The position numbers and the translations under genes were made by a program. Below are positions 42,988 through 52,934 of a DNA stretch of 64,000 nt, piece after piece. Every line of letters begins with the position of its first letter. Positions within the stretch are counted from its first letter, which is position 1. Source of the stretch: Rhizobium skierniewicense (GTDB lineage: Bacteria > Pseudomonadota > Alphaproteobacteria > Rhizobiales > Rhizobiaceae); contig NZ_JACIDV010000009.1 in the NCBI RefSeq assembly GCF_014196515.1, positions 124,001 to 188,000 of the forward strand, given 5' to 3'. The notes below the pieces were generated by a model. It ran no database searches. It saw only the letters and a list, made by a program, of their open reading frames with translations, and was not told the DNA's origin.

Positions 42988-43406
42988 CAGTCACGCTCCC
43001 TTTCTTCCAGGGCCAGTGCTATTGCGGTAAAGCCTCCGACCACGACGAGATACACGCCGATATCGAAGGAGATGACGGTGGCGAGCGGCACTTCCACGCC
43101 CGCAAGGCTGGGATAGATCCACAGCCCGGTCATGAAGGGAACGCCGACAAAGACCGAGACCATGCCGGACAGCGTGGCGAGCAACAGCCCGAAACCGGCA
43201 ATCGACAGCGGGTCAAAGACGATGGCGCGCCGCACAGTTCCCACCCCGAAGGCGATGCCATAGACCGCAAGCGCCGACACGGCAATCAACCCGCCAATGA
43301 AGCCGCCACCGGGTTCGTTATGGCCGCGCAGCAGGACGAAAATGGAAAACAGCAGCATGAGGCTGGTGATGACCGGCGCGACGGTACGGAAGATCAGTGT
43401 GTTCAT
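42987..43406 (-). CDS. mnhB: Mrp Na+/H+ antiporter subunit B
   Basis: A 139-residue Mnh[39 protein letters not shown], with the conserved [13 protein letters not shown] motif, four helices and [11 protein letters not shown] near the end (in part). It follows mnhA with a 4-bp overlap. Confidence 0.95.
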   Translation of the reverse strand: MNTLIFRTVAPVITSLMLLFSIFVLLRGHNEPGGGFIGGLIAVSALAVYGIAFGVGTVRRAIVFDPLSIAGFGLLLATLSGMVSVFVGVPFMTGLWIYPSLAGVEVPLATVISFDIGVYLVVVGGFTAIALALEERERD

Positions 43407-45754
43407 GCCCTGCCCGCCTTATCCGCGCCGGTTGAAGGTTTTGAACGGACCCGGATCAGCGCCAGAATGGCAAGACCGGTGATCATGACAACCGCGATTT
43501 CGCCCAGCGTGTCTGTGCCTCGGAAATCCACGATGATGACGTTGACCACGTTGTTTCCGTGGGCGATGACCTTGGAATAGGCACCGAAGAATTCGCTGAG
43601 GCTGGCATTGAACGGCTGTTGCGTTGCCTTCAGCAACATGAGCGCAAAGCCCGTGCCGCAGGCCAGCGCGATGCTGCCATCCAGCAACTTCTGACCTTTG
43701 CCACGGTGATCGGATGGCCACAGGCGCAGCCGGGTCATGACCAGCGTGAAAATCACGACCGACAGCGTTTCCACCATGAACTGGGTGAACGACAGATCCG
43801 GCGCACCGAACAGCAAAAACAGCACAGCGACAGCAAAGCCCTGAATGCCGAGCGCGACGATGGCCGTCAGACGGCTGGCCGCCGTCAGCACCGCGATCAG
43901 GCCGATGATGGCGATGACGATGAAGGTGAGTTCGTGAAACTGGATTTCTGACGGCCAGGAGGGCATGGACGGCACCTCGCCATAGGCAAAGATCGGCACC
44001 AGCAAAACGAGCGCGATCATGGCGAAGGTGGCGGTGACGTAAAATTCCAGCCTGCCCGGCTGAACCATGCGCGTGACGAAGAAGGACAGCTTGACCAGCC
44101 CGGATATGACGCGATCAAACGCTTTGTCCGGCCCCGGACCGGCCGCATCGAATGCACGGACCATCAGCCCGCGTGCCAGCGTCAATTTCGTATAGATCAT
44201 GACGCCAAGCGCCACGGTGAACAAAGAGAGTGCCAGCGGAACACCGACATGTGGCAACAGCGACATGTCCACCGGGCGCGGCTCGCCTGCGATGGCCGTC
44301 GCCATGGGCGTCGAGACAACAGCGTGAAAAGCACCCGAAAACAAGGCTGCCAAAAGCCCGCCGAGCGCCAGGGTGACGGGACCAAGCCAGAGCAGGATCG
44401 GGCCTTCATGGGCATGTTTCGGCGTGGTCTTCGGCTTGCCGACAAAGGGTTTCAGCGCCACCGCGAAAGCGACGGCCAGCATCAGCGCGTTTCCGATGAT
44501 GGCGATGCCAGTGAAAAGAATGGCGCGGGGATTGGCTTGCGCCAGCGCGTAGTAGATTTCCTCCTTGGCCAGAAAGCCGATGAACGGCGGCAGGCCCGCC
44601 ATGGAAATGGCCGCTGCCAGTGCGGCGATAAAGGTGATGGGCATGGCTTTGCGCAAACCGCCAAGCTTCGTCACGTCTCGCGTTCCCGCTTCATGATCGA
44701 TAATGCCTGCGACCATGAACAGCGCGCCCTTGAACAGCGAATGCGCCACCAGATACAGCACCGCCGCCTCGATGGCGTGCTCTGTCCCGAAACCCGTCAG
44801 CATGACCAGAAGGCCGAGCGACGACACGGTGGTATAGGCCAGCATCAGCTTCAGATCCGTCTGGCGGATGGCGAGACATGCGCCCGTCAGCATCGTCAGC
44901 CCACCGAAGAAGGGCAAGAGGATTTCCCAGGCTGCCGTGTCGCCCATGACAGGGTTCAGCCGCATCAACAGATAGACGCCCGCCTTGACCATGGTGGCGG
45001 AGTGCAGATAGGCCGAAACCGGCGTTGGCGCTTCCATGGCGTTGGGCAGCCAGAAGTGAAACGGGAACTGTGCCGATTTGGTAAAGGCACCACCCAGCAC
45101 AAGCAGCAGCGTGGCGAAATAGAACGGGCTCTGGCGCAACACGTCATTGCCGTGCACCAGCAGGGAAAGCTGCGTTGTGCCGCTGATGTTCCAGATGAAG
45201 ATGATGCCTGCCAGAAGGGCGAGCCCGCCACCGCCGGTGACCACCAGCGCCTGCAAGGCTGCGCGCCGGGATGCTTCGCGGCGGTGATCAAAGCCGATGA
45301 GCAGGAAGGATGTGATCGAGGTGAGTTCCCAATAGACGAACAGCATCATCAAGCTGTCCGACACAACGACGCCCAGCATCGCGCCCATGAACAGCAGAAG
45401 AAAGGCCAAGAAACGCCCCTGCTGCGGATCACCTTTCATGTAACCGCCCGCATAGAGCACGACGAGCGTGCCGATGCCGGTGATGAGCAGCGCAAAGGTG
45501 AGCGACAGACCGTCGATGAACCAGGAAAAGCTGAGATTGAAGCTCGGCACCCAGACGTAACCGCCGGTCACGATCTCGCCCGCTGCGACTTCCGGAATGA
45601 AACCAAGGAAGTGGACGAAGGCGGCTGCGGGCGCGAGCGCCAGGAGCCAGACGGCATGATGACCGAGCCTGCGAACGACAAAGGGCGCGCACAATGCCAC
45701 GATGAAAGGCAGGAAAAGCACGGCGAATGTCAGCAGCGGGATATGTCCAATCAT
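43403..45754 (-). CDS. mnhA: Mrp Na+/H+ antiporter subunit A
   Basis: A 783-residue NuoL-like subunit with about 20 helices, first in the operon. It has the NuoL signatures ([68 protein letters not shown]; in part), followed by the C-terminal MbhD/MbhE-like part characteristic of full-length MrpA. The antiporter exports Na+ against H+ and gives alkali/salt tolerance. The 190 bp upstream separates it from the divergent msrB. Confidence 0.95.
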   Translation of the reverse strand: MIGHIPLLTFAVLFLPFIVALCAPFVVRRLGHHAVWLLALAPAAAFVHFLGFIPEVAAGEIVTGGYVWVPSFNLSFSWFIDGLSLTFALLITGIGTLVVLYAGGYMKGDPQQGRFLAFLLLFMGAMLGVVVSDSLMMLFVYWELTSITSFLLIGFDHRREASRRAALQALVVTGGGGLALLAGIIFIWNISGTTQLSLLVHGNDVLRQSPFYFATLLLVLGGAFTKSAQFPFHFWLPNAMEAPTPVSAYLHSATMVKAGVYLLMRLNPVMGDTAAWEILLPFFGGLTMLTGACLAIRQTDLKLMLAYTTVSSLGLLVMLTGFGTEHAIEAAVLYLVAHSLFKGALFMVAGIIDHEAGTRDVTKLGGLRKAMPITFIAALAAAISMAGLPPFIGFLAKEEIYYALAQANPRAILFTGIAIIGNALMLAVAFAVALKPFVGKPKTTPKHAHEGPILLWLGPVTLALGGLLAALFSGAFHAVVSTPMATAIAGEPRPVDMSLLPHVGVPLALSLFTVALGVMIYTKLTLARGLMVRAFDAAGPGPDKAFDRVISGLVKLSFFVTRMVQPGRLEFYVTATFAMIALVLLVPIFAYGEVPSMPSWPSEIQFHELTFIVIAIIGLIAVLTAASRLTAIVALGIQGFAVAVLFLLFGAPDLSFTQFMVETLSVVIFTLVMTRLRLWPSDHRGKGQKLLDGSIALACGTGFALMLLKATQQPFNASLSEFFGAYSKVIAHGNNVVNVIIVDFRGTDTLGEIAVVMITGLAILALIRVRSKPSTGADKAGRA

Positions 45755-45943
45755 TTCGTCTCCCCAGCCCTGCCGATGTCTACGGCCCCGTTTTGTTATC
45801 CCTCAATTAGGGCATGGTGCCACGCGCCTCAACTGTTTTCGGTCGCCGATGAGGTCACAACGTCTTTATCCCCGGTTAAAGCCGTCTCCTCTTTTAACCG
45901 TCGCCGCGACACACTATCTTGGGACAAACGAAAGGATCTCCCC

Positions 45944-46354
45944 ATGAGCGATCTCACATCATCCAAAATCACCAAGTCTGACGCACAGTGGCGCGAAGAG
46001 CTGACGGCGGACCAGTACCGGATCCTGCGCGAACACGGCACGGAGCGTCCCTTCACAGGTCCCTACTGGAACAGCACCGAAAAAGGCCTCTACCGCTGCG
46101 CCGGCTGCGACGAGCCGCTGTTTGTGTCCGACACGAAATTCGATGCGGGCTGCGGCTGGCCAAGCTATTTCGAGCCGGTCAAACCGGATGCCGTCATCGA
46201 GCTGCGCGACACGGCCTTCGGCATGGTGCGCACGGAGATTCGCTGCGCCAATTGCGGCGGACATCTGGGCCACGTCTTCCCGGATGGTCCACCCCCAACC
46301 GGCCTGCGCTACTGCATCAACGGCCACTCGATGGTCTTCGAACCGCAGGATTGA
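45944..46354 (+). CDS. msrB: peptide-methionine (R)-S-oxide reductase MsrB
   Basis: A 136-residue MsrB reducing Met-R-sulphoxide in proteins. Zinc-binding CxxC pairs ([18 protein letters not shown]), the [11 protein letters not shown] block and the C-terminal [11 protein letters not shown] with catalytic Cys in RYCIN are all present. The ATG at 45944 has AAGGA 8 bases upstream; the long frame open far upstream is antisense to mnhA and not real. A terminator follows. Confidence 0.96.
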   Translation: MSDLTSSKITKSDAQWREELTADQYRILREHGTERPFTGPYWNSTEKGLYRCAGCDEPLFVSDTKFDAGCGWPSYFEPVKPDAVIELRDTAFGMVRTEIRCANCGGHLGHVFPDGPPPTGLRYCINGHSMVFEPQD

Positions 46355-46373
46355 GCGGGATTTCTATCATGAG

Positions 46374-46413
46374 AAAGGCCACGTTACCTCTCGGGCAGCG
46401 TGGCCTTTATTGT
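46374..46413 (+). terminator. intrinsic terminator after msrB
   Basis: Stem AAAGGCCACG / CGTGGCCTTT followed by TATTGTT on the plus strand; on the minus strand it can serve the rhodanese gene, having TTTC after the stem. Confidence 0.75.
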
Positions 46414-46449
46414 TATCGGGCGTTTTCTGGCACTTTACATCTGCAACGC

Positions 46450-46863
46450 TCAGCCCGCGTCTGTGGCAACCGTCGACGCGAACGCAAACCCCTCATCTTC
46501 CCAACCGGTGATGCCGCCGATCATGATTTTGACAGGTCGGCCCAGACGGGCAAGATTGAGCGCTGCGCGGTCGGCTCCGTTGCAGTGAGGACCGGCGCAA
46601 TAGACCACGAACAAGGTCTCGTCCGGCCACTGCGCCATGCGTTCCCGCGTCATATCTGCGTGGCGCAGGTGAATGGCACCGGGAATATGCCTGGCTGCGA
46701 AGATATCGGCAGCGCCGATAACGTGCAGCAAAACGAAATCCGGCTCTCCGCTTTTCAGGCACGCAGAGACATCGGCACAATCCGTCTCCAGCGATAGCCT
46801 TCTCGAAAAATGGTCGATAGCGACCTGTGGTGTTGCTGCGCGAATATCGGTTACAGAGCTCAT
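46450..46863 (-). CDS. rhodanese-like sulphurtransferase, 137 aa
   Basis: A single rhodanese domain: FVLLHVIGAADIFAARHIPGAIHLRH, then VVYCAGPHCNGADRAALNLARLGRPVKIMIGGITGWEDEGF (in part), with the candidate catalytic cysteine in the YCAGPHCNGA loop. The ATG at 46863 has AGGAG 7 bases before it. It is divergent from ftrA, a frequent pairing, suggesting that FtrA controls it. Confidence 0.87.
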   Translation of the reverse strand: MSSVTDIRAATPQVAIDHFSRRLSLETDCADVSACLKSGEPDFVLLHVIGAADIFAARHIPGAIHLRHADMTRERMAQWPDETLFVVYCAGPHCNGADRAALNLARLGRPVKIMIGGITGWEDEGFAFASTVATDAG

Positions 46864-46951
46864 CGGGCTTCTCCTTGGCTTTCTTTGAAGAACCATACCC
46901 ATGACGCGAAAAGACTGGCAGGTGGCATGATGACCATATACCGTAAACATC

Positions 46952-47953
46952 ATGCCAAAAGCCGACACACAAACATCACCCAATCGTCTTGTCGTCGTCC
47001 TTGCCTATGATGGGCTATGCACGTTCGAATTTGGCGTGGCTGTTGAGATCTTTGGGCTGGCACGGCCGGAAATGGGCAACGACTGGTATCATTTCGCCGT
47101 CGCCGCCGTGGATGAAGGCGAAATGCGCGCGGCGGGGGGGATACGCTTCGTCACCGACGGCGGGCTGGATATCATCGAGCAGGCGGGGACCATCATCGTG
47201 CCGGGCTGGCGCGGCATCCATGAACCCGTGCCAGACGCGCTGTGCGTGGCCTTGCGCAAGGCGCATCAAAATGGCGCAAGGGTTGTGTCTCTCTGCTCCG
47301 GCGTCTTCGTGCTGGCAGCGGCAGGATTGCTGGCTGGCAGGGAGGCCACCACGCATTGGCGCTACACGGACAGCCTCAAGGCGACATTCAAAGACATCGA
47401 GGTATTGCCGGATGTGCTTTATGTGGATGGAGGCACAGTGCTGACGGCAGCGGGAAGTGCTGCGGGCATCGATCTTTGTCTGCATCTGGTGCGCAGGGAT
47501 TTCGGCACAAAGGCTGCCAATCTGGTGGCACGGCGTTTGGTTGTGGTGCCGCATCGTGATGGCGGGCAGGCTCAGTTCATCGACAAGGCCGTTCCGGTGC
47601 CCCACGAAAAGGCACGCCTCGGTCCGCTTCTGGACGCGATGCAGGCCGACCTTTGCCAAGACTACACGGTCGCACAATTGGCAACGTTGGTCGGCATGAG
47701 CAGCCGCACGTTTTTGCGCCGCTTCGAGGCCGCCACTGGCACGACACCCGCCAAATGGCTGCTGCTTCAGCGCCTGTCCAGGGCCAAGGACCTCCTTGAA
47801 TCATCGCGGCTCGGCATCGAAGCGGTCGCCGGGACAAGCGGTTTGGGCAGTGCCGCCAATCTGCGGCACCACTTCCGTCAGCAGTTTTCCACCACGCCCG
47901 CAGCATACCGCGCACGGTTCGGTGCAAAAAATCTTACGCCGCAGGAAGCTTGA
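46952..47953 (+). CDS. ftrA: FtrA-type regulator, DJ-1/PfpI domain plus AraC HTH
   Basis: A 333-residue GlxA-group regulator: DJ-1/PfpI domain (residues 10-190, with the SLCSGVFVLAAAGLL nucleophile-elbow-like block) followed by an AraC double HTH (about 225-325, MSSRTFLRRFEAATGTTPAKWLLLQRL, in part). FtrA-type proteins accompany rhodanese genes and this one is divergent from such a gene by about 90 bp. Signal unknown. The end overlaps the convergent acetyltransferase by 20 bp. Confidence 0.9.
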   Translation: MPKADTQTSPNRLVVVLAYDGLCTFEFGVAVEIFGLARPEMGNDWYHFAVAAVDEGEMRAAGGIRFVTDGGLDIIEQAGTIIVPGWRGIHEPVPDALCVALRKAHQNGARVVSLCSGVFVLAAAGLLAGREATTHWRYTDSLKATFKDIEVLPDVLYVDGGTVLTAAGSAAGIDLCLHLVRRDFGTKAANLVARRLVVVPHRDGGQAQFIDKAVPVPHEKARLGPLLDAMQADLCQDYTVAQLATLVGMSSRTFLRRFEAATGTTPAKWLLLQRLSRAKDLLESSRLGIEAVAGTSGLGSAANLRHHFRQQFSTTPAAYRARFGAKNLTPQEA

Positions 47954-48437
47954 GTTCCATGCAGGTCAGGTCCAGCCAGCGGCCGAACTTTGTGCCGACC
48001 TCGGAAAATTTGCCTGCAACGCGAAAGCCGAGCGCTTCGTGGAGGCGGATGGAGGCGGTATTTTCGGATTCGATGGCACCGATGAGGACGTGGACGTCAT
48101 TGGCCTTGGCGTGATCGATCAAGCCCTGCATCAACAGTTTGCCAAGGCCGGAGCCCCGCGCGCTCTTGTGGACATAGACCGAATGCTCGCGGGTGTGGCG
48201 GTAGCCATCGAAAGCGCGCCAGTCGCCATAGGACGCGTAACCCGCGACCGCGCCGTCCTTGATGGCGGCGATTACAGGAAAGCCACGGTCCTTGCGGGCC
48301 TTGAACCATTCCTTACGATTATTGAGATCGACCAGAATGTCGTTCCAGATCGCGGTCGTGTTCAGGACCGCGTCATTGTAGATTTCCATAATGGCGGGGA
48401 GGTCATCGAGGGTGGCGTCGCGTAGGTCTGTGGTCAT
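47934..48437 (-). CDS. GNAT N-acetyltransferase, Pat/MnaT-like
   Basis: A 167-residue GNAT enzyme close to phosphinothricin/methionine-sulfone acetyltransferases: IRDATLDDLPAIMEIYNDAV-type start, W-DWRAFDGYRHTREHSVYVHKSARGSGLGKLLMQGLI with the acetyl-CoA loop RGSGLG, and NTASIRLHEALGFRVAG (in part). It acetylates amino groups of toxic amino acids such as phosphinothricin or methionine sulphoximine in characterised members. Confidence 0.88.
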   Translation of the reverse strand: MTTDLRDATLDDLPAIMEIYNDAVLNTTAIWNDILVDLNNRKEWFKARKDRGFPVIAAIKDGAVAGYASYGDWRAFDGYRHTREHSVYVHKSARGSGLGKLLMQGLIDHAKANDVHVLIGAIESENTASIRLHEALGFRVAGKFSEVGTKFGRWLDLTCMELKLPAA

Positions 48438-48507
48438 GCTGAATAGATCCGCTGCAAATCACTGTTTGCGGACACCATAAAGCAAGAGTTGAAACGGTGA
48501 AGCGATT

Positions 48508-49176
48508 TTACGTTGCGACGGGGGCCAGACTGAAACTGGTCATGACAGCGGTGTAGTGGACCGCTGCGGCGACCACGACGAAGCCGTGCCAGATGGCGTT
48601 CTGGAACCGCAGGCGCTCCCACACGTGGAAAATCACGCCCATGGAATAGATGATGCCACCGATGACGATCAGCCAGAGGCTGAGCGGCGGGAGGTGGTAG
48701 GACAGGCGATCGGCAACCATCACGCCACTCCAGCCCATACTAAGGTAGAGCAGGATCGTCAGCCGATCGAACCTGCCGGGGAAAAAGCATTTCAGCAGGA
48801 TACCGGAAATAGCGGCTGCCCAGATACCGGCGAGCGTCAATGCGATCAGCGGATCTTCGATGCCGCGCTGAAGGATGGGCGTGTAGGTGGCGGCGATGAG
48901 AATGAAAATGCCGGAATGATCCAGCCTGCGCAAATACCATTTCACGTTGGAATGCGGCCAGATGTTGTATGTGAATGAAATGGACAGGCAGAGGACGAGA
49001 CCGAGCGCATAGATCCAGACGGCAGCGATAGCACTGAGGCTATCCCATAACGTCACGTAGAAAATCAGCGCCGTCGCACCAATCAGCGCAAAGACTATAC
49101 CGACACCGTGAACGATGCCGTCCGCCACGATCTCATGAAGGTCATAACGGCGGCCGAAGCGCCAAGTCTCACTCAT
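48508..49176 (-). CDS. hemolysin III / PAQR-family membrane protein
   Basis: A 222-residue protein with seven predicted helices. Conserved parts are DGIVHGVGIVFALIGA with the His motif, SFTYNIWPHSNVKWYLRRLDHSGIFILIAATYTP, and a C-terminal HYTAVM (in part), the metal-ligand histidines of PAQR proteins. The name is historical; hemolytic activity is not implied. Function in envelope stress or lipid metabolism is speculative. Confidence 0.88.
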   Translation of the reverse strand: MSETWRFGRRYDLHEIVADGIVHGVGIVFALIGATALIFYVTLWDSLSAIAAVWIYALGLVLCLSISFTYNIWPHSNVKWYLRRLDHSGIFILIAATYTPILQRGIEDPLIALTLAGIWAAAISGILLKCFFPGRFDRLTILLYLSMGWSGVMVADRLSYHLPPLSLWLIVIGGIIYSMGVIFHVWERLRFQNAIWHGFVVVAAAVHYTAVMTSFSLAPVAT

Positions 49177-49417
49177 AATTCATTCCCGCAAAGTCCTTTC
49201 GGAAACAATGCAGACAATATGCGACGGGAACAAGACCGGTGGCTCAAAAGCCGATCACTTTGCATTCCGCGGCACCGAAAATGGTGAGATCTGCCTCTTT
49301 TGCGTTCAGATTCACCACCGCCTTCGAGATGACTGAAAGGGTGATTTTCTGGGATTGTGCTTCCTCCAGTCCTGTTTTCTTATGACCCCTTAAAAGATTT
49401 TTCAAAAAGGTCATTTC

Positions 49418-50677
49418 ATGCGGATCGTTCTTTTCACTGTTGGAACAGAGGGTGACGTGCGCCCACTCGTGGCGCTCGGTGCCGGGCTCAAACGGGCTGG
49501 CCATGATGTCCGGATCGCCTCCGATCCCTCCTGCGCCGGCCTGGTCACGGCTCACGGGTTGGAATTTGCGCCGCTTTCGGGGGATTTTCTGGAATGGATG
49601 CGCAAGAACGAGGGTCTGCAACGGAAAGGTCTCGGCACATTCGCCATGGTCAAGGCCTTCAAGAACAAGCTTCGAGATATCGCAGCCGTCTGGCCCGAGC
49701 AGGGTCTTGCAGCCGCAGACGGGGCCGATCTGCTGATCGGCAACGGGATCGTCTATCTGCTGGCAGAGGCGCTCGGGCAGAAACTTCAGCTGCCGGTCGT
49801 CGAAACGCAGCTGGTTCCGACCCTTCCCTCGCACAACCCGCCTTTGATGCCCATGCCGAACTGGGCTTATGATTTACCCCCTGCGATCAATCATCTGCTT
49901 GGGCGCTTCATGCGCAAAACGGTATGGAGCGTGTACAGGCCTGCCTATAACGAGGTGGTAAGGCCGAAACTCGGTCTTCAACCTTACGGCCGACGCGGCC
50001 CATATCATGGGCCGCAGACGAAGCAGTTGAGCCTTTTCGGCTTCAGCTCGACGATGGTGGAGCCCGGCCGCAACTGGCCGCAAACGGTAAAGGTAACCGG
50101 CTCCTGGTCTCTGGAAGAGGCGCAATCCTTCACACCGTCAGAAGAACTCTCCGCGTTTCTGAACGCAGGCCCGCCGCCCGTCTATGTCGGCTTCGGCAGC
50201 ATGTTCAACCATGATGCGGAAGCCTTCACCGCGCTGGTGCGCGAGGCCGTCAAAACCGCGGGAAAGCGCCTTCTGCTGGCCAGCGGATGGGGTGGTCTGT
50301 ACGATCAGGCCGAGGCGCGGGACGACGTCATGACCATCGATCGCGCACCGCACGACTGGCTTTTCCCGCGCATGGCGCTTGCGGTTCACCACGGCGGCGC
50401 AGGCACGACCAATGCCGCTTGCCGCGCTGGCATTCCCTCCGTCGTCATTCCCGTCTTCGGCGATCAACCCTTCTGGGCGTCGCGCCTCCGCAAGCTCGGC
50501 GTTGCCGGCCAGACGCCGCCGCGCGAAGCCTTGACCGCAGAGGCCTTGAGGGACGCCATTCTGGAAGCCGACAGCCCCGAACGGCACAGGACGGCACGGG
50601 CGCTGGGAAAAAAGCTGCGTGCGGAAAACGGGATAGCCAACGCCATCAGCGCCTTGGAACAGGCAAGACTGATCTGA
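49418..50677 (+). CDS. UGT-type glycosyltransferase (GT1/GT28 N-domain)
   Basis: A 419-residue two-Rossmann-domain glycosyltransferase. The N-domain begins MRIVLFTVGTEGDVRPLVALGAGLKRAGHDVRIA, as in sterol glucosyltransferases and rhamnosyltransferases, and the C-domain has VGFGSM, HHGGAGTTNAACRAGIPSVVIPVFGDQPFWASRL (in part), the UDP-sugar site. No biosynthetic partner is adjacent. Acceptor is unknown; could be a lipid, hopanoid or natural product. Confidence 0.88.
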   Translation: MRIVLFTVGTEGDVRPLVALGAGLKRAGHDVRIASDPSCAGLVTAHGLEFAPLSGDFLEWMRKNEGLQRKGLGTFAMVKAFKNKLRDIAAVWPEQGLAAADGADLLIGNGIVYLLAEALGQKLQLPVVETQLVPTLPSHNPPLMPMPNWAYDLPPAINHLLGRFMRKTVWSVYRPAYNEVVRPKLGLQPYGRRGPYHGPQTKQLSLFGFSSTMVEPGRNWPQTVKVTGSWSLEEAQSFTPSEELSAFLNAGPPPVYVGFGSMFNHDAEAFTALVREAVKTAGKRLLLASGWGGLYDQAEARDDVMTIDRAPHDWLFPRMALAVHHGGAGTTNAACRAGIPSVVIPVFGDQPFWASRLRKLGVAGQTPPREALTAEALRDAILEADSPERHRTARALGKKLRAENGIANAISALEQARLI

Positions 50678-50826
50678 TGCGCGTCCAAGAAGACGGTGGA
50701 CTGGTTCCACCGTCAACAAATATTGCACACTTATTCGCCGAATACGCATCTTTTCTGAACGATAGATATCGCGCACAGTCACGGCAATAGCCGCTGCGCG
50801 GCGTACCGGATCGGAGTGCATGAAAT

Positions 50827-51687
50827 ATGACGCGTGAAAAACAATTCGCCCTGACACGCCCCGCCTATGTCGGCCAAGCCCATCTCGGGGTCCTCGATCT
50901 GGACAAGGTATCCGATTTCTATCAGAAGATTATCGGTCTCTCGGTCATCGAGCGGAGCGCGAGCGGACATGTGCTGGGCGTGAACGGTCAGCCATTGCTG
51001 ACATTGACGACCGCTAAAAGCGCCACACAGGCACCCGGCAACGCGGCTGGCTTGTTCCACACCGCGTTTCTGATGCCAAGCCGCAGCGATCTGGCGCTGT
51101 GGCTGACGCATGTCGCGCACAGCAATGTCCAGCTTCAGGGCGCGTCCGACCATTTGGTCAGCGAGGCGATCTATCTGGCCGATCCCGAAGGCAACGGCAT
51201 CGAGGTCTACCGTGACCGCACACCGGACGAATGGGACTACAAACCCGATGGCACCATTGCCATGGCGACAGAGCGGCTGGACCTTCAAGCGCTTTACGAC
51301 AGCGCCCCGAAAGCAACATTTGCCAAAGCGGCAGAGGGCACTGCTATCGGCCATATCCACCTGCAGGTGGGCGATATTCCGCAAGCGGACGCGTTTTATC
51401 AGGATGTGCTGGGACTGAAGATCATGGCCCGCTATCCCGGTGCAAGCTTCTTCGGCTCCGGTGCCTACCATCATCATGTCGCGGCCAATATCTGGAACAG
51501 CCGTGGCGCACAGGCCCGGACCGACACCATGACGGGTCTCTCTGGCTATTCGCTGACATTCAACGAGAAAGCATCGCTCGATCGTGCGATTGCCGCACTC
51601 GACCGAATGGAGATTGCGACCGAACGCCAGAGCGATGGCATTGCTCTCACAGACCCCTGGGGTATCGGCCTTAAGCTGTCTGCCTGA
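50827..51687 (+). CDS. VOC-family extradiol-type dioxygenase (CatE-like)
   Basis: A 286-residue protein with two vicinal-oxygen-chelate modules: AHLGVLDLDKVSDFYQKIIGL (first metal His), DHLVSEAIYLADPEGNGIEVYRDR, then IGHIHLQVGDIPQADAFYQDVLGL and a final LTDPWGIGLKLSA (in part). Layout matches YfiE/CatE catechol-2,3-dioxygenase-like proteins. The activity is unproven. It stands alone. Confidence 0.85.
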   Translation: MTREKQFALTRPAYVGQAHLGVLDLDKVSDFYQKIIGLSVIERSASGHVLGVNGQPLLTLTTAKSATQAPGNAAGLFHTAFLMPSRSDLALWLTHVAHSNVQLQGASDHLVSEAIYLADPEGNGIEVYRDRTPDEWDYKPDGTIAMATERLDLQALYDSAPKATFAKAAEGTAIGHIHLQVGDIPQADAFYQDVLGLKIMARYPGASFFGSGAYHHHVAANIWNSRGAQARTDTMTGLSGYSLTFNEKASLDRAIAALDRMEIATERQSDGIALTDPWGIGLKLSA

Positions 51688-51767
51688 CCTGGTACAACTC
51701 TAAATCTTGCCCCTGCGGGAACTGCAATATAAGCAAAGCGTTATTGGGTTTGGCAGGGGCATGGGAA

Positions 51768-52934
51768 ATGAATGATCAGGCGACAAACAATCGCAAGAAG
51801 GCCGCGAGAATGAGCGAGCGTAACGATCATCGGGACCCGATGACGCAGACCGCGCTGGCAACAGCCCACGAAGAAGAACGTAGCCAGCAGCCACTGGGTC
51901 GGGAAGCGCTGGATGTGGCGGTCGCGTGGTCAACCGTCGGCCTCTTTCTCATCGTTCTCATGGGTGTCATCCACTCGCTGTCGATCATCCTCATTCCCAT
52001 CGTCATGGCGATCGTCGTCGGGATGATTCTGGGCGTCGCTGCCAGCAAGTTGAGCGCTTACGGCATCCCCGGCTTCGCGGTTGCGGTCATTCTATCGTCC
52101 GCCGTTGCGCTGGTGGTATTTCTGGTCATCAATTCGCTGGTCGACCCGCTGGCGACGCTTGCGCGTGAAGGCCCCGGCATTGCCGAAAAGGCCATCGACC
52201 GCATCGTGCCGTATCTGCAAGGCGTGCGGTGGCTTAATTTTTCCGCCGCCACCTTCAGTCTCAACTCCATCTCGATGGAATCGCTCATTTCGCGTAGCGG
52301 CGACATCATCGCCGTGATCGGCACCAACATCACGCCAGCGATCGTGCAAGGTCTGATCTTCTTTGCAGCCCTGTTGCTGTTTCTCTACAGCCGCATTCGC
52401 CTGCGCAAAGCCATGATCATGGCGTTTCCCCAGCGTCACCAACGTCTGCGCACCATCCGCACCATCGCCTCCATCGAGACTGTCTTGAGTTCCTATTTCG
52501 CGACAGCATCGATGATGTATGCAGGGCTGGGCACAACCATGGTCGTCATCGCCTATGTCGGCGGTCTCGCCATGCCGTTTTTGTGGGGATTGTTCGCGTT
52601 TCTTTCCAGCTTCGTGCCGTTTCTGGGCATCACCGCCATGACGCTGGCGCTGACGATTGCAGGTATCCTCACCCATGACAGTCTGGTTTTGGCGCTGATG
52701 CCCGCCATCATCTTCTTCACCATTCACCTCTTGATGGAGAACCTCGCTTTCCCCGCCGTGATCGGCAACAATATGGAAATCAACCCTTTCCTCGTCTTTG
52801 TCGCCATTATCTTCTGGACGTGGATGTGGGGCGCTGCCGGTGCCATGCTCGCCTTGCCCCTGTCCCTCATCGGCATGACAGTCGCCCGCGAGCTGTTTCC
52901 GTCCCGCCGCGTCGTGCCGAATTTGCCGTCCTGA
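51768..52934 (+). CDS. AI-2E family transporter (PerM-like)
   Basis: A 388-residue membrane protein of the AI-2E/PerM family: a charged N-terminus, then about eight helices with the long periplasmic segment near 115-190 and the family block near the end (FVPFLGITAMTLALTIAGIL, PAVIGNNMEINPFLVFVAIIFWTWMWGAAGAMLALPL, in part). The ATG at 51768 is chosen over an open TTG at 51744. Substrate is undefined despite the family name. It abuts the convergent deacetylase gene exactly. Confidence 0.9.
   Translation: MNDQATNNRKKAARMSERNDHRDPMTQTALATAHEEERSQQPLGREALDVAVAWSTVGLFLIVLMGVIHSLSIILIPIVMAIVVGMILGVAASKLSAYGIPGFAVAVILSSAVALVVFLVINSLVDPLATLAREGPGIAEKAIDRIVPYLQGVRWLNFSAATFSLNSISMESLISRSGDIIAVIGTNITPAIVQGLIFFAALLLFLYSRIRLRKAMIMAFPQRHQRLRTIRTIASIETVLSSYFATASMMYAGLGTTMVVIAYVGGLAMPFLWGLFAFLSSFVPFLGITAMTLALTIAGILTHDSLVLALMPAIIFFTIHLLMENLAFPAVIGNNMEINPFLVFVAIIFWTWMWGAAGAMLALPLSLIGMTVARELFPSRRVVPNLPS

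Noticed and set aside
44249..45943. Very long plus-strand frame running into msrB
   Set aside because: It is antisense to mnhA and has Gln/His/Arg-rich, family-less composition. Only the part from 45944 (with its ribosome site) is real msrB.
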